A stretch of DNA of 64,000 bases, from the NCBI GenBank assembly GCA_026120185.1, contig JANUWF010001193.1, positions 2,292,291 to 2,356,290 of the forward strand. The letters are read 5' to 3'. This DNA comes from Voacanga thouarsii. Taxonomy: Eukaryota > Streptophyta > Magnoliopsida > Gentianales > Apocynaceae. The notes beneath the pieces were generated by a model, which did no database searches, had not been told where the DNA came from, and saw nothing but the letters and a program-made list of their open reading frames with translations. The position numbers and the translations under genes are program-made. This document shows positions 10,931 to 22,350 of this stretch, piece by piece (position 1 is the first letter of the stretch; each line of letters begins with the position of its first letter).

Positions 10931-12893
10931 TGATGGTTTTAAAGAACAAAGGAGCATGCATAGGAACGAAAAATAGAGAAAAAAAAAAAACAAGCTTTTT
11001 TAATGACAGCACGGAAGCGTTAAGATCATACCTTTGCGTGCTTTAAACCTTTTAGGTTGTGTAACCTCCTACTTCGCCTTGTTTGTATGAATGCCAAGCT
11101 TTCCGGTTCACGGAATATTCCACTACCTCAAACCTTGCTGGTGAAACAAAGGAAGAAGAAAAGTGGTCTCAAATCTCCTTGATTCTCTTGCTATTGATTA
11201 TCAAAACACAAGAGAGGAGGAGCACGAGAAAGAGAGAGCTGCGTGAGGGAGGGAGAAAAGTTAGGGAGAATTAGGGTTTTCTTTTTCTAAGAGTCTTGTT
11301 TATTGTTAGCCAAAACTAGGTCTCTAATATCTGATAACGATATCCCTTGGGATATCTTATTTCAAACACCCGGATGTTATCAAGAGAATAAGTTTGGCTT
11401 AACCCTAAACTTATCTGATCCGTATCTGAAAAAATCTTACGGTCCAAGCTATCGGGCCAAGATAATATTTATTATTTTTCTTGGACCCAAAAGACCCAAA
11501 ATAATAAACATTAATTATTTATTTCATGAACTTATAGAAATAACCCAATAAATAATTAATGAGCCCAAATGAACCAAAATAATTAAACTTCAATTATTTA
11601 TTTCTTGAGCTTATATAAATCTCAATAAATAATTAAGCATTAATTATTTCCCTTTAGTTTAAGCCCAAGTTAATTTTCTAATTATTCAAACTGGACCTAG
11701 GCCTTGAATAATTAATTAATCAATTAAATCCAGATAATTAATTTCTCTTAACTCCTATTTTTATTTATTTATTTATTTATTTTATTCTAATCTAATAATA
11801 AATTAGACTTCATGAATAAAATAAAATAAGACAAAATAAAATAAAATAAAATCCTCTTTAACTGAAACCAATTCCTCAACTCAAAATTAATTAGGACTTA
11901 CGGGCTATTCCGAGAACCAAAAAGACACATCGCCTTGGCTACCAAAATGAACGAAATACCCTTACTATATAAATAGATGTATTCTGCATTTTAAATATTT
12001 CATAATATCACCATAAGAAAATATTGACCCCAAGGACAATGTTATGTTAGCAAAGTCTCCGACTTACAGGTGAAATGACTAAAATACTCCTCTACACATC
12101 GCCGTACATTTAGAGAGGAAAAACTGTACTAACACATCTCTAAATGATATCTACCATCCATAGGTTTCTAATTCAATGATCCACGACGTCCTGGAGTGTT
12201 TCCACTTTTCAAGGGAGCTACCCTAAAGCAAACATCCAAGTCATGTTTCCTAAGGCCTTGGACACTTTAATTAGATCATTCAAACAACCATAAGGGACGA
12301 TATTGTGTAGAAACTTATTGTACAAGTCTGTCTTAACTAACTAATTACATATACCCAAAACACAAGTATATTGGTTCTACCATAGAACTTCAACTATAGC
12401 ATATCAAAGTATATGCTTCCAACTTCGTCAGACCACCAACTTATACTCAAGTCGTAGAGTACTAGTCCACGCTGTAGTGGTAGTAGTCTGGGTTTCTACC
12501 ATATAGTACTTTTAGAAACCACTACTACATGTCCTGTCTTACGTATTCGAAATACGCTTATGTCATGAAGTGAGTAGATTATTCACTAGCTAAAGGTAAA
12601 CCATTCCTCATTTGGAATTCATAACATAATAACCTAAATATGATGAGATTCTTATTCTCATCAATAGGTTAAGAACAAATGTTTTTATGTTTAAATAACA
12701 CATGATCCATACCTTACTGTGAAAAATCACCATTCACATAGATCACTTATTTAAACACAATGGGTCTGTTCCAAACAAAATTGTGTACAAATAAAAAAGT
12801 AAATTCACAAACAATTTCTAAAAATAAATTCTTTTATTAAAATATTCAATATTTACATCAGAAATATAGTCTAAGAGGGCATACTATCCAACA
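10931..12893 (-). mobile_element. Solo LTR inserted in the tandem array
   Basis: On the minus strand the element starts TGTTGGATAGTATGCCCTCT and ends in CCATCA, so it has TG..CA ends. It interrupts a repeat unit exactly where the unit reads GGTAATGCC. The flanks are GTAAC on the left and GTAAT on the right, a 5-bp duplication with one mismatch. No gag-pol reading frame exists inside the roughly 1963 bp, and no second copy of the sequence is present, so a solo LTR of a large (probably copia-type) retrotransposon fits best. A non-autonomous element with the same end structure is the alternative. Confidence 0.6.
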
Positions 12894-13920
12894 GTAATGC
12901 CTCTTATGGAAGAGGTAAATCGTTGGCAAATCCCTTGTTATGTTCCAATCGATAAACTTATTGGGCTCTTACAGCATCCCTGTCCTCGAGTCTTGTGGAA
13001 TAGGTAAATTGCCAGTGAATCTCTTGTTATATTTTAATCGAAGAAACTTATTGGGCTCTTGCACCGTTCCTGTCCTCGAGTCCTGTGAAATAGGTAAATC
13101 GCTGGCAAATCTCTTGTTATGTTCCAATCCGAGAAACTTATTGAGCTCTTGCACCATCCATGTCCTCAGGTCCTATGAAATAGGTAAATCATTGGCGAAT
13201 CTCTTGTTATGTTTCAATCCGAGAAACATATTGGGCTCTTGCACCATCCTTGTCCTCAGGTCTTGTGGAATAGGTAAATCGCTAGCGAATCTCTTGTTAT
13301 ATTCTAATCCGAGAAACTTGTTGGGCTCTTGCACCATCCCTGTCCTTGGGTCCTATGGAATAAGTAAATTACTAACGAATCTCTTGTTATGTTCTAATCA
13401 GAGAAACTTATTGGGTAATGCCTCATGTGGAAGAGGTAAATCATGAGTGAATCTCCACTCCTGTTATGTTCAAATCTGAGAAACTTATTAGGTAATACCT
13501 CCAGCACCATCTCTATCCTAGGGCTCTGTAGAAGAGGTAAATGGCAAGCTAATCTCTTGTTATGTTTCAATCCGAGAAACTTATTGGGTAATACCTCCTA
13601 TAGAAGACGTTGGCGAATCTCTTGTTATGTTCCAATCCGAGAAGCTTATTTGGTAACGCCTCCTGTAGAAGACGTTGGCAAATCTCTTGTTATGTTCCAA
13701 TTAAGAAACTTAATTGGGTAATGCCCTATCATCAATGTTCCCACCACTTCTATCCTGGGACCCATAGATAAGGTAAATTATAGGACGTGCAATACAGAAT
13801 TAGAAACCGAATTTGTAACTTTACGAAGGAACCACCATCTACAAGCTCACCTTTGTTACTATGCTATATACCCCAAAGTTGGGAGCATATCTAATCCGAG
13901 AAACTTATTAAGTAACCCTT
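12894..13920 (+). repeat. Tandem repeat array, right segment with exact 90-bp period
   Basis: This is the same unit as in the left segment. Between 13021 and 13410 the word CTCTTGTTAT recurs at 13021, 13111, 13201, 13291 and 13381, an exact 90-bp spacing. Because 90 is divisible by three, a frame stays open across these units (12940-13446) with a 30-residue repeat. Later units (13448-13740) are shorter or irregular, about 65-100 bp, and a last partial unit lies near 13886-13915. Confidence 0.85.
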
Positions 13921-16900
13921 AAGTACATTCATGTTTTAGTTTTTTTTTTTTCACCTTTTTTTTTTTTTTGGTGGGGTTCTATATGTAATTCAAAAATAAG
14001 CTCAAAATGCCTCCCGAGGTATATCTCAATTGATTGACCAATTTATGATAGTTTTCATCATCAGTGGCAGTATAGAGGTTGAGTCCCGCTGGGAACTTGA
14101 GGCTTCTTTTGTGAGATGGAAGAGGCGGACCAATTAGCGTAAAATAAATTTATTGTGAGTAATAGTATACATGATATTATGGAGAACCTAATTAAGGCTT
14201 TGGAGAATATCTCGCCATTTACATATCCTAAGGGTTAGGATTCGAATACCTGACTTATTATTAAAAAAAAAAAAAGAATAAGCCCAAAATATAAAAGAAC
14301 AAGAATGAAAAAGCATAATAAGTTTGCTAGTCCTTGAGTGGCCAGAATCTTCGGTTTCATTCGTAGACATATACACATAGCCTAAATCGATGCATGCATG
14401 ACTAACAGAGGACGCACTTTCTGTCGTTTCCGATGTCTGTAATACTCCCAGTCATGAATCATGGAACTAAAGAAACCCCATCTTTCTTTACCCCCACATA
14501 AAAAGCTCTCCGCAACTGCATTTTTCTTCACTATACGAGACAAATCCTTCGGAATTGCACTATTTTCTTATAGTAACAGCGTCTTACACGATAAAGCTCA
14601 GCTGATTAGCCTGCTGCAAATTGCAGCTGTAATAAAATCTCTCAATCTTTTTCACTTGCTTTGTCAAAAGTGATGCATTTTGCATGTACCCTTCATGACT
14701 TGAAATCTGAACTGGTCACACACTACACTACAGAGTACAGAAACCATTTTACTATATATGGTCTCTCTCTCCCTTTTCTTCTTTTCGGTGGCTCGACATG
14801 CGAGGAAGGGAAGGGAAGAAGTCGATGAAGGCCGTTGAGAGGTGACCTTCAGCACCACCATGTACGTAAAGGCATTTCCTTTTCATCTTTTGGGCAATAT
14901 ATATTGCAAGGAAGCAGAGGAGGATTCGCATTAGCATAAAATTCTTCACTTAGCTTTTAAAGATGGTAGCAGGTAAAGCTAATTTTGAGGCTTTTGTTAC
15001 CGTAAACGCATTAATAAGTCTCTGCCTAAAGGTTGCTCCTCCTGAAACCTTTCCCCATAGTGTTACCTTTTCCTTTGTAAGGTCTCTTTCCGTTTTGTTC
15101 TCTTCCTTCGAAAAAATGGATAAAGTGGGGGTCGTTGAGAGGAGGAATATTTCAAGACTGGAGGGGGTTTGAACTTTGAAGTCTCCAAAAGGACCAGAAT
15201 AGAGAGGCTTAGGGTTCAACATTCGGCACTCTGCTCAAATAAGGGGATACATACCACGACATGGATGTAATATTTCCTTCGTCTCTATGTGCTTTAAATT
15301 TTTATCCCGAATAAGATGTGATAAGATAATAAGTCGATTGTATAATAATAGTACTTCTTGTTAAGTACTAAGTTTTTAATTTAATTTATATCTTGCTTCC
15401 TATATTATATAATATAATTTAACAATAAGAATAGAATAGAATTTTGGAATTAGCGATAAATTATAGAAAAAAATATTTTAATTTCTAAATTTTGAAAGCG
15501 AAATGTAAAATTTAAACAATATTTTCAAATAGCATAATTAAATTATAACTCTTCCTCTATAAAATCTAAGCAATTTGAAATGCTTAGTGAACCAAAAGTC
15601 TTTATTTTCTTCAGGAAACTTGAAAATTGTTTTATAAAAGTCTATATAAATTGATCTTCCACTCTTGTTAATTTTTTTTAATTATAATATTTTCCTCTAA
15701 TCTTTTCTTTCCTATGACTTTATTCCTCATTTTAAGATTTTGATTCCATCTTTAAATAAAGTGAAACATTCTCAAAAAATAATAATAACAAGTCGAACTA
15801 GTTATTTTAAAAAGAAAAAGAAAAACTAAAATGACATAATAATTAAAAATTTTGTATGAGAAAAAATATACTAGTAGACATACGCCTCCCTCCCATATAT
15901 TTAAACCAAAAAAAAAAAATGTTAAATGCCATTTGTTCCGTTGTTGTTCCGTTGTTATCATTCATCCGACGTAGATGGGCCAACAAACGTGGACCTCGTT
16001 AGTCGCCGTCTAATTATCGAGATTCAGAAGAAAAGTAGGAGAGAAGGCCCAGAGGAAGTCCAACGGCCCATGAAATAGACAAATTCACAGTCCAAATCCA
16101 GCTGTCCACCCCCTATCCCACGACACTCCTCCCCAGAAAAAATAAATAAATAAATCAATTAATCAATTTAATGTAGACGTAACTAAAATTTTTTGGCGAA
16201 TATTCGGTGAACCAAATGTAGTGTTGAGTGTTGAGTCTTAGCCTCTCATGAGATAGAAATGTGTTGCACATAAGGCTTATGTTTTTCTGTGTGATTTATA
16301 AATTATTGTATAATAATATAACGTATTTTTAAATAATAAAGTTTTTTATCTATAAATAATTATATATTTTTTATAAATTAAGACTTTAAATTTTCGTATG
16401 ATTTATAAATTATTCTATAATATAATATTTATTTAAAATATATTTTTAAATAACGAATACAGATTGTTTAAGTTGTGTGTATAATTAGTTATGTAGGACT
16501 TTCGATCCCATTGGTCCAAAACTGCATTTGCAATTTGCAAACATTGAACTCTTGCTCATCATATCTTAGTAAAATGATAATTTAATGGATTAAAAATATT
16601 TTTTATTAAGTAATATATTCAGATTTTTTTTTTCTTTTTAAAGGGTAATATGAAGTTATGAATAGGACGAGGCCCTGGTGGTTAAGGACAATATTTTCCC
16701 AAGCCAATGTTATTCAAACTAATAACATTTATTGTTTGGTCAAGGAAGAAACCTACGATGTGGACTCTACAAAGTTTGATCAAATTGGTAAACAACATTA
16801 TTATTATTATTATTTAAATCAGAGGCTTTCCCACGGACAAAAATGATCAAAATATTAAGCCAAAATTAAGTATATATGGTGGCAACAACTGATCATTATT

Positions 16901-17139
16901 AGCTTCAACAGAATAGCTTGCAGTTTACTCGATAGGGACTTCTCAACAATGCCTCACTGCCGCGTTAGGTCTGCCACAGAGTCTCCGAAGCTGGTAATTT
17001 TTGAAACGGGGACAGCATATAGAATTGGAGAAAGAACCAAATTTAGCTGTTGAGCCTTTGGTTTTGTTTTGACCGGTAATGAATAAACAACACGGAGCAG
17101 ATTTTCATAAATTATCATACTAAAATGATGTATAGTAAG

Positions 17140-17193
<54 letters not shown>

Positions 17194-18974
17194 TTTGCAT
17201 GTGATGAGAATAGAGATAAAATTACAAATTTAAGGTTTGGGAATAAATTAGATAAAATGACATGTTAGACCATAATATTATAATTATTGAAATTATTTTA
17301 CGAACAAGAGGTGAAATTCAAATGGATTTTTTTTAAAAATTAATTTTACTAAGATAAATGTAATATTTTAAATTTTTTTAAGAGGGAGGGACAGTATCTC
17401 TGTCCCTAAACAAGATCAATATATTCTTTTATAAAAAATATATCTAATTAATTGAGTATTCACTTAGGTTTTGTCTTGCATTTTTAATTTGATTATGATA
17501 AAATGGTTTGATTGAAAAAGGTATTTATAATGTTTTTAGAATTAGCAAGTTATTATTGTCTTGTGTACATTAGAATGAGGAAGTTACCCTTACTACATCC
17601 CATGTTACCTAGGAATCTTGTGATTTGTTATTTTTATATAGAAAGAGTCATAAACTTTCTAAGGTATCTTGATTTGTTACGATATATTTTGTGTTATTTG
17701 GCGTGTAAGTATAAGTTAAGAAAATGTATGAATGATGTGAGATAAGATTTGAGAAAATATAAAAAATATATTATGTAATTTTTTTAGTGACGGTTGTTAA
17801 TAAAGTATTTCGTAATTTTCGTTATGAATATAGACTTAATTAAATAAATCGAACCACGTAAATCTTTTCTCGTTAATTATCCTGATTTAGATTTTTTCAA
17901 TGTATTACTTATTTAACGTGTTGTTAAATTCATCTACCATCCTTTTATTTTGTTTAATATTTATGTTGCTTTTGGGTGTTGATCTTAGTCATTGGGTATG
18001 GAACTTTGTGAAGGCATCTAGAGGAGAAGAAAAAGTTACATAGACTTTGTAAAGCAGGAAAAGGGAAAAGAGAATGGGTCATCAACAAAGGTGACTATTT
18101 CTACATTATTATTGGTTCATGGATAAGAATAAAGTGAGGAATGGTTTGTTTTTTGTAGTCTTTTTCTTTTATTATTGCCTAAATGTAGAAGAAAGCTTTT
18201 ATAAAAGTTATATTAAACAACAAAACGTGATAGCCATCGTTTATAATTCCATTAGGCAGTCATAGTCTTAGATTATTCTTTTCCCCCCTTTCCAATTTGA
18301 ATTTTTTATTTTCATTATTGGGGTTTCCTTCAAGAAATTAACATAAAGGGACAAATATCTTAAATAATTGACCAAAAATTATAGAGTCAAGATGAGGAAA
18401 AAAAAAAAGAACTCCATAAATATGTATATGTAAATCATTTAACGCACAAAAGGTATATACATGCTTTTTAAAAAGATAAATACTCATTTAATGTGTTTTT
18501 AAAATTTAAAAGTACTTTAAAAATTTCGACTTTTATATTTCCTTGCATATAAATGCAATGTTAATTTATTGCGCGTGCCTGAATTTCAAAATATTTTGAA
18601 AATTACAATTTTTTTTAATCTTCTTGTGTATAAATGTAGTTTAAGTTGATCAACAAATCACATTAATTTTTTGTATTTTATTTATTTTTAGAATATTTAA
18701 AAATTCTTATTATTTATTACAAAATATTATTACTTACTAATAAATAAGATTAAAATTAATAATATTCTCTATTTTTAAATAATCTAAATATTTAAATTTT
18801 ACCAGATTATTTTTGGTATCTAGAATTTATTACTTCAATTAAAAGTACCGTCAAGAATGGAGTTCGAACTTCAAAATCTTAAAGAATCGTCAAGGAAGGG
18901 TATGAATTTTTAATTATTTATACGATCCTATTATTAAGACAAAAATAATAAGTAAAATATTATCTAAACACTTA
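13921..18974. other. Long intergenic stretch
   Basis: No gene recognised on either strand. A weak SINE-like arrangement occurs at about 14010-14150 (A-box-like TATCTCAATTGATTG, B-box-like GGTTGAGTCC). The block 14440-15240 has higher GC and several overlapping short frames but no family match. The rest is AT-rich. Confidence 0.45.
17143..17189. repeat. (TA)n microsatellite
   Basis: About 23 TA units. Confidence 0.9.
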
Positions 18975-19233
18975 CTCCTTTCGTCCCATAATATAAGTCG
19001 TTTAAAGTTATTTTTGCTATCCCAAATTATAAGTCGTTGGGACTTTTCAAGAAGGTTTTGAAACTGATTTTATATTTTTGTCCTTATTTATTATTCTCTT
19101 TCCCTCCTCTCTTGTTTTCAAAACATTTAAATAGGGGTGTTTTAGGAAGAAAAAATATAAAGTCACCTTATTTTTAAGAATCTTAATATGTGTGAAATTA
19201 AGTCAAACGACTTATAGTATGGGACGGAAGGAG
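18975..19233. mobile_element. Stowaway-type MITE with TA target duplication
   Basis: Terminal inverted repeats are CTCCTTTCGTCCCATAATAT at the left and, reverse-complemented from the right, CTCCTTCCGTCCCATACTAT. Both are followed by AAGTCGTTT. The flanks are TA on each side (18973-18974 and 19234-19235). At 259 bp, AT-rich and non-coding, it fits the Tc1/mariner-derived Stowaway class well. Confidence 0.9.
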
Positions 19234-19235
19234 TA

Positions 19236-20700
19236 CGAATCATGTTTTGAATGGTTTTGCCGAGGAGAAAATTCCGAAGCGACCATACTTGGTAAAATCC
19301 GATCCACAAAAACCAGCAAACACTTCCAAACCATAAAATTAATTTTTTATTTAATTTTTATAATGTCCAAATTTCATACACAAAAGATTAATACTCTCTA
19401 TATTTGGAATTTTCCCACACGCTTTGAAGAAATTTATAGAGAAAGTCAGGAAAAAGTAGTTATTTGACACAGTCAAATTCCACCCAATCATGGGTAACTC
19501 CAGCCGCAATATATGAATTATAAATCATACACACTACCTATGACCAGATATTTTTCCATTTATTTCTTTTTCCTCCCACTTGATTTTCTACTTTCTAGTC
19601 CTTCCCCCATTTTCCAACTTTTTTTTTTTCTGTTCAAGGCGGAATTAGTCTGCTTGAACAAATTCTTATTTTTTTCCCCCACACTGTCTCGGCTGCTATT
19701 TTACAAGTCATTTTCTTAATCTATCTGTTAAATTTGATAAATTATATAGTCAAAAATTTGATTAATAACATATTATGAGTATTTGTTTCTCATTTCTTAC
19801 ATTTTTGTCCACGTGCATTGTACTTCTTCGTTTAGGATATTTTTCTAAACTCCTCTAACCAATCTTGTTTATCATTTACATTTTCAAATCAATCTTTATT
19901 TTTTTTAAACTATAAGTCAGAATTGAACTTTATTTTCTTTAAAATTATAAGTCGTGAAATAATAGACGATCCATTTTCTATCGTCACATTTTAACTTGCA
20001 TAATTTTCACTCGTGGCATTAGTAATAAAATTATTGAACAACAAATTAGGTACACAAACAACTAATATCACAATTTATATTTATCTTTATTTTGTTACTT
20101 TACTTTCGAGACATAGCTCGGTGGATAAATAGTCGAAGTATTATTGTAACAATTAAATCTCTACTCACAAGATGAGGGTTTGAATCATATTTTTAGTATA
20201 AATTTGATATCTTATATGATAGTGATTAAAGATAATTTCGATTAACTGTCTGCTGAGACATATTTCGCGAGTTACCTACGTTAGGGCCCGTCCGGGGTGC
20301 CATCCTCTTTTTACCTTGTTGCGTCAATTCAAAATTGTGATTTAAATGATAGAAGCGTTTTCCGTCTCTTTCATCTCGACCCACATGATTTCTGCTCCGT
20401 TCTGGTATGGTCCGTTGATCATCATCACCGGTCAGTCGCCCCAAACGCGCACTTTCCCATGAATGCTTTTACGTAGACTCTACACACTTTCCCCCACCGC
20501 CCCCTCTTGACGGGTCAAACCAACCCTTCTTTCCTCTTCAAAATCACTCCCAATCTTTGCCTAATTTTCTTTCCTTATCAGAAACAGCACTTGATCAAAA
20601 ATATCCCCAGATAATCTAACCACCATCCTCCACCGCATTCGCTTGGTACCGCCGGCGCGTGTTGTACATTATCAACTTACTTATTTCTTCCTGTTTTGTT
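19236..20700. other. Intergenic and upstream region of the F-box gene
   Basis: AT-rich to about 20280, then higher GC with pyrimidine-rich tracts (20480-20640) as expected for a plant promoter and leader. A second partial ATAAGTC-type motif pair near 19905-19960 may be a MITE fragment. No upstream coding exon is seen. Confidence 0.45.
20106..20250 (+). mobile_element. Possible tRNA-derived SINE fragment
   Basis: An A-box-like TAGCTCGGTGGATAA (from 20114) is followed about 60 bp later by a B-box-like GGGTTTGAATC. The sequence between does not fold as a tRNA, so this is not a tRNA gene. The pattern is that of a plant SINE head; the 3' end is not defined. Confidence 0.35.
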
Positions 20701-22350
20701 ATGGGCCAGGCTGCTTCGATCCATCCGTCCTCGGCAGGAGGGTCGAGTCCAGGTTATGACTACCACCGGGCTATCACCGTCAACCAATTAGACAATCTGT
20801 CTTTTACTGAGGGTAATGCTCCACTCCCAGATGGCATTTCTGGGAACAATCAGGACTACAGCTCCGAGATTCCTGATGAATGTTTAGCTTTAATCTTCCA
20901 ATCTCTTAGCTCCGGCGACCGAAAACGTTGCTCCCTTGTCTGCCGACGGTGGTATGTTGTGGAGGGCCAGAGCCGCCACCGATTATCCCTTAGCGCCACC
21001 GCTGATATCCATCCACACATCCCCTCTATCTTCTCCCGCTTCGATTCGGTCATTAAGCTTGCCCTCCGATGTGACCGCAAGTTGGTAAGCATAAATGACG
21101 ATGCTTTGGCTCTCATATCTCTCCGTTGCCGCAACCTTACGCGGCTCAAGCTTCGAGGCTGCCGTGAAGTTTCCGATCTGGGCATGGCGTTTATTGCAAA
21201 AAATTGCAAAAATTTGAAGAAATTCTCGTGTGGGTCTTGCATGTTTGGAGCTAAAGGCATGAACGCTTTGCTCGACCATTGTTCGTCCCTCGAGGAACTC
21301 TCTGTTAAGCGTCTGCGCGGCGTCAGCGACGGTGTCATGCCCGAGCCAATAGGTCCAGGAGCAGCCGCTTCATCGCTGAAATCTATTTGTTTGAAGGAGC
21401 TGTATAATGGGCTGAGCTTTGGGCCTTTAATTATTGGCTCGAAAAATTTGAGGACTTTGAAATTGTTGCGTTGTATTGGTGACTGGGATAGGCTCTTGGA
21501 GACAGTTGCCGATAGACAGGAGAACCATTTGGTTGAGATTCATTTAGAAAGACTGCAGGTGAGTGATATCGGGCTCACAGCAATTTCGAAATTCCCAAAA
21601 TTGGAGATTTTGCATTTGGTGAAGGCGCTGGATTGTACAAATGCTGGTGTTGTGGCAGTGGCTGAACATTGCAAGCTTCTGAGGAAGCTTCACATTGATG
21701 GATGGAGGTCGAATAGGATTGGTGATGAGGGACTGATCGCTATTGCTAAGAATTCCGTCAGTCTTCAAGAACTGGTTCTTATTGGTTTAAATCCTACTTC
21801 TGTTAGTGTGTCTGCAATTGCTTCAAATTGCCAGAAGTTGGAAAGGTTGGCCCTCTGTGGGAGCGAGACAATTGGGGATGCCGAGATTTCCTACGTAGCA
21901 GAGAAATGTGTGGCTTTGAGGAAGCTCTGTATTAAGGGATGTCGTGTGACAGATCAAGGGATTGAGGCGTTTGCTTGGGGTTGTCCAAATTTGGTGAAAA
22001 TTAAAGTTAAAAAGTGTAGGGAAGTCACTAGTGAGGTTGCAGATTGCTTAAGAGCAAGGAGGAGATTATTGACGGTGAGTTTGGATGTGGAAGAGGTTGA
22101 AGTTGAGGCTGTGGAGGTCAGTGCAAGTGATGTTGGGGATCAAGAGGATGTTGCAGATTTTGCAACTAGTGTGAGTAGAGCTGCTCGTATGTCTGCTGCC
22201 GCTACCAATGCTAATGCTCCATTAAGCAATAATGCTGGTCGACCATCGGCCTTCAAATCGAGGCTTGGGTTTTTTGGTGGAAGGGGTCTTGTGGCCTGCA
22301 CTTTCGGGAGGTGGTTGAATGGTAATGGTAGTTCTAATGATAGCTTATGA
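20701..22350 (+). CDS. SKIP2: SKIP2/VFB-type F-box LRR protein, single exon, 549 aa
   Basis: Predicted substrate receptor of an SCF ubiquitin ligase: the F-box contacts ASK/SKP1 and the LRRs select substrate. The F-box lies at about residues 54-96 (IPDECLALIFQSL, KRCSLVCRRW). It is followed by many Leu-rich repeats to about 465, such as LTRLKLRGCREVSDLGMAFI, LEELSVKRLRGVSD, LRKLHIDGW, LERLALCGSETIGD and LRKLCIKGCRVTDQGIEAF. An acidic stretch (DVEEVEVE, about 475) and a Ser/Ala-rich tail close the protein. The start is the ATG at MGQAAS: the frame is open further upstream but only from a GTG, and family members begin MGQ. Being intronless fits the VFB (VIER F-BOX) group. It is intact, and the N-terminus has the form of a myristoylation signal. 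Confidence 0.95.
   Translation: MGQAASIHPSSAGGSSPGYDYHRAITVNQLDNLSFTEGNAPLPDGISGNNQDYSSEIPDECLALIFQSLSSGDRKRCSLVCRRWYVVEGQSRHRLSLSATADIHPHIPSIFSRFDSVIKLALRCDRKLVSINDDALALISLRCRNLTRLKLRGCREVSDLGMAFIAKNCKNLKKFSCGSCMFGAKGMNALLDHCSSLEELSVKRLRGVSDGVMPEPIGPGAAASSLKSICLKELYNGLSFGPLIIGSKNLRTLKLLRCIGDWDRLLETVADRQENHLVEIHLERLQVSDIGLTAISKFPKLEILHLVKALDCTNAGVVAVAEHCKLLRKLHIDGWRSNRIGDEGLIAIAKNSVSLQELVLIGLNPTSVSVSAIASNCQKLERLALCGSETIGDAEISYVAEKCVALRKLCIKGCRVTDQGIEAFAWGCPNLVKIKVKKCREVTSEVADCLRARRRLLTVSLDVEEVEVEAVEVSASDVGDQEDVADFATSVSRAARMSAAATNANAPLSNNAGRPSAFKSRLGFFGGRGLVACTFGRWLNGNGSSNDSL

Noticed and set aside
12940..13446. 168-aa open frame with 30-residue repeats
   Set aside because: It results from a 90-bp DNA repeat being divisible by three. 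Units on either side break the frame and no family resemblance exists.
10185..13920. CRISPR-like direct repeat array
   Set aside because: Repeats are long and diverged, linkers are themselves repetitive, and the host is a plant nuclear genome.
14963..15172. Possible small gene or TAS3-like locus (TTGTAAGGTCTC)
   Set aside because: The match to the TAS3 tasiRNA core is partial and no flanking miR390 sites were found.
20106..20250. tRNA gene
   Set aside because: A- and B-box-like words exist, but the spacing and intervening sequence do not support a cloverleaf. A SINE fragment fits better.
20659..20700. Longer N-terminus for the F-box protein
   Set aside because: It would begin with GTG. The ATG at 20701 gives the family-typical MGQ start.
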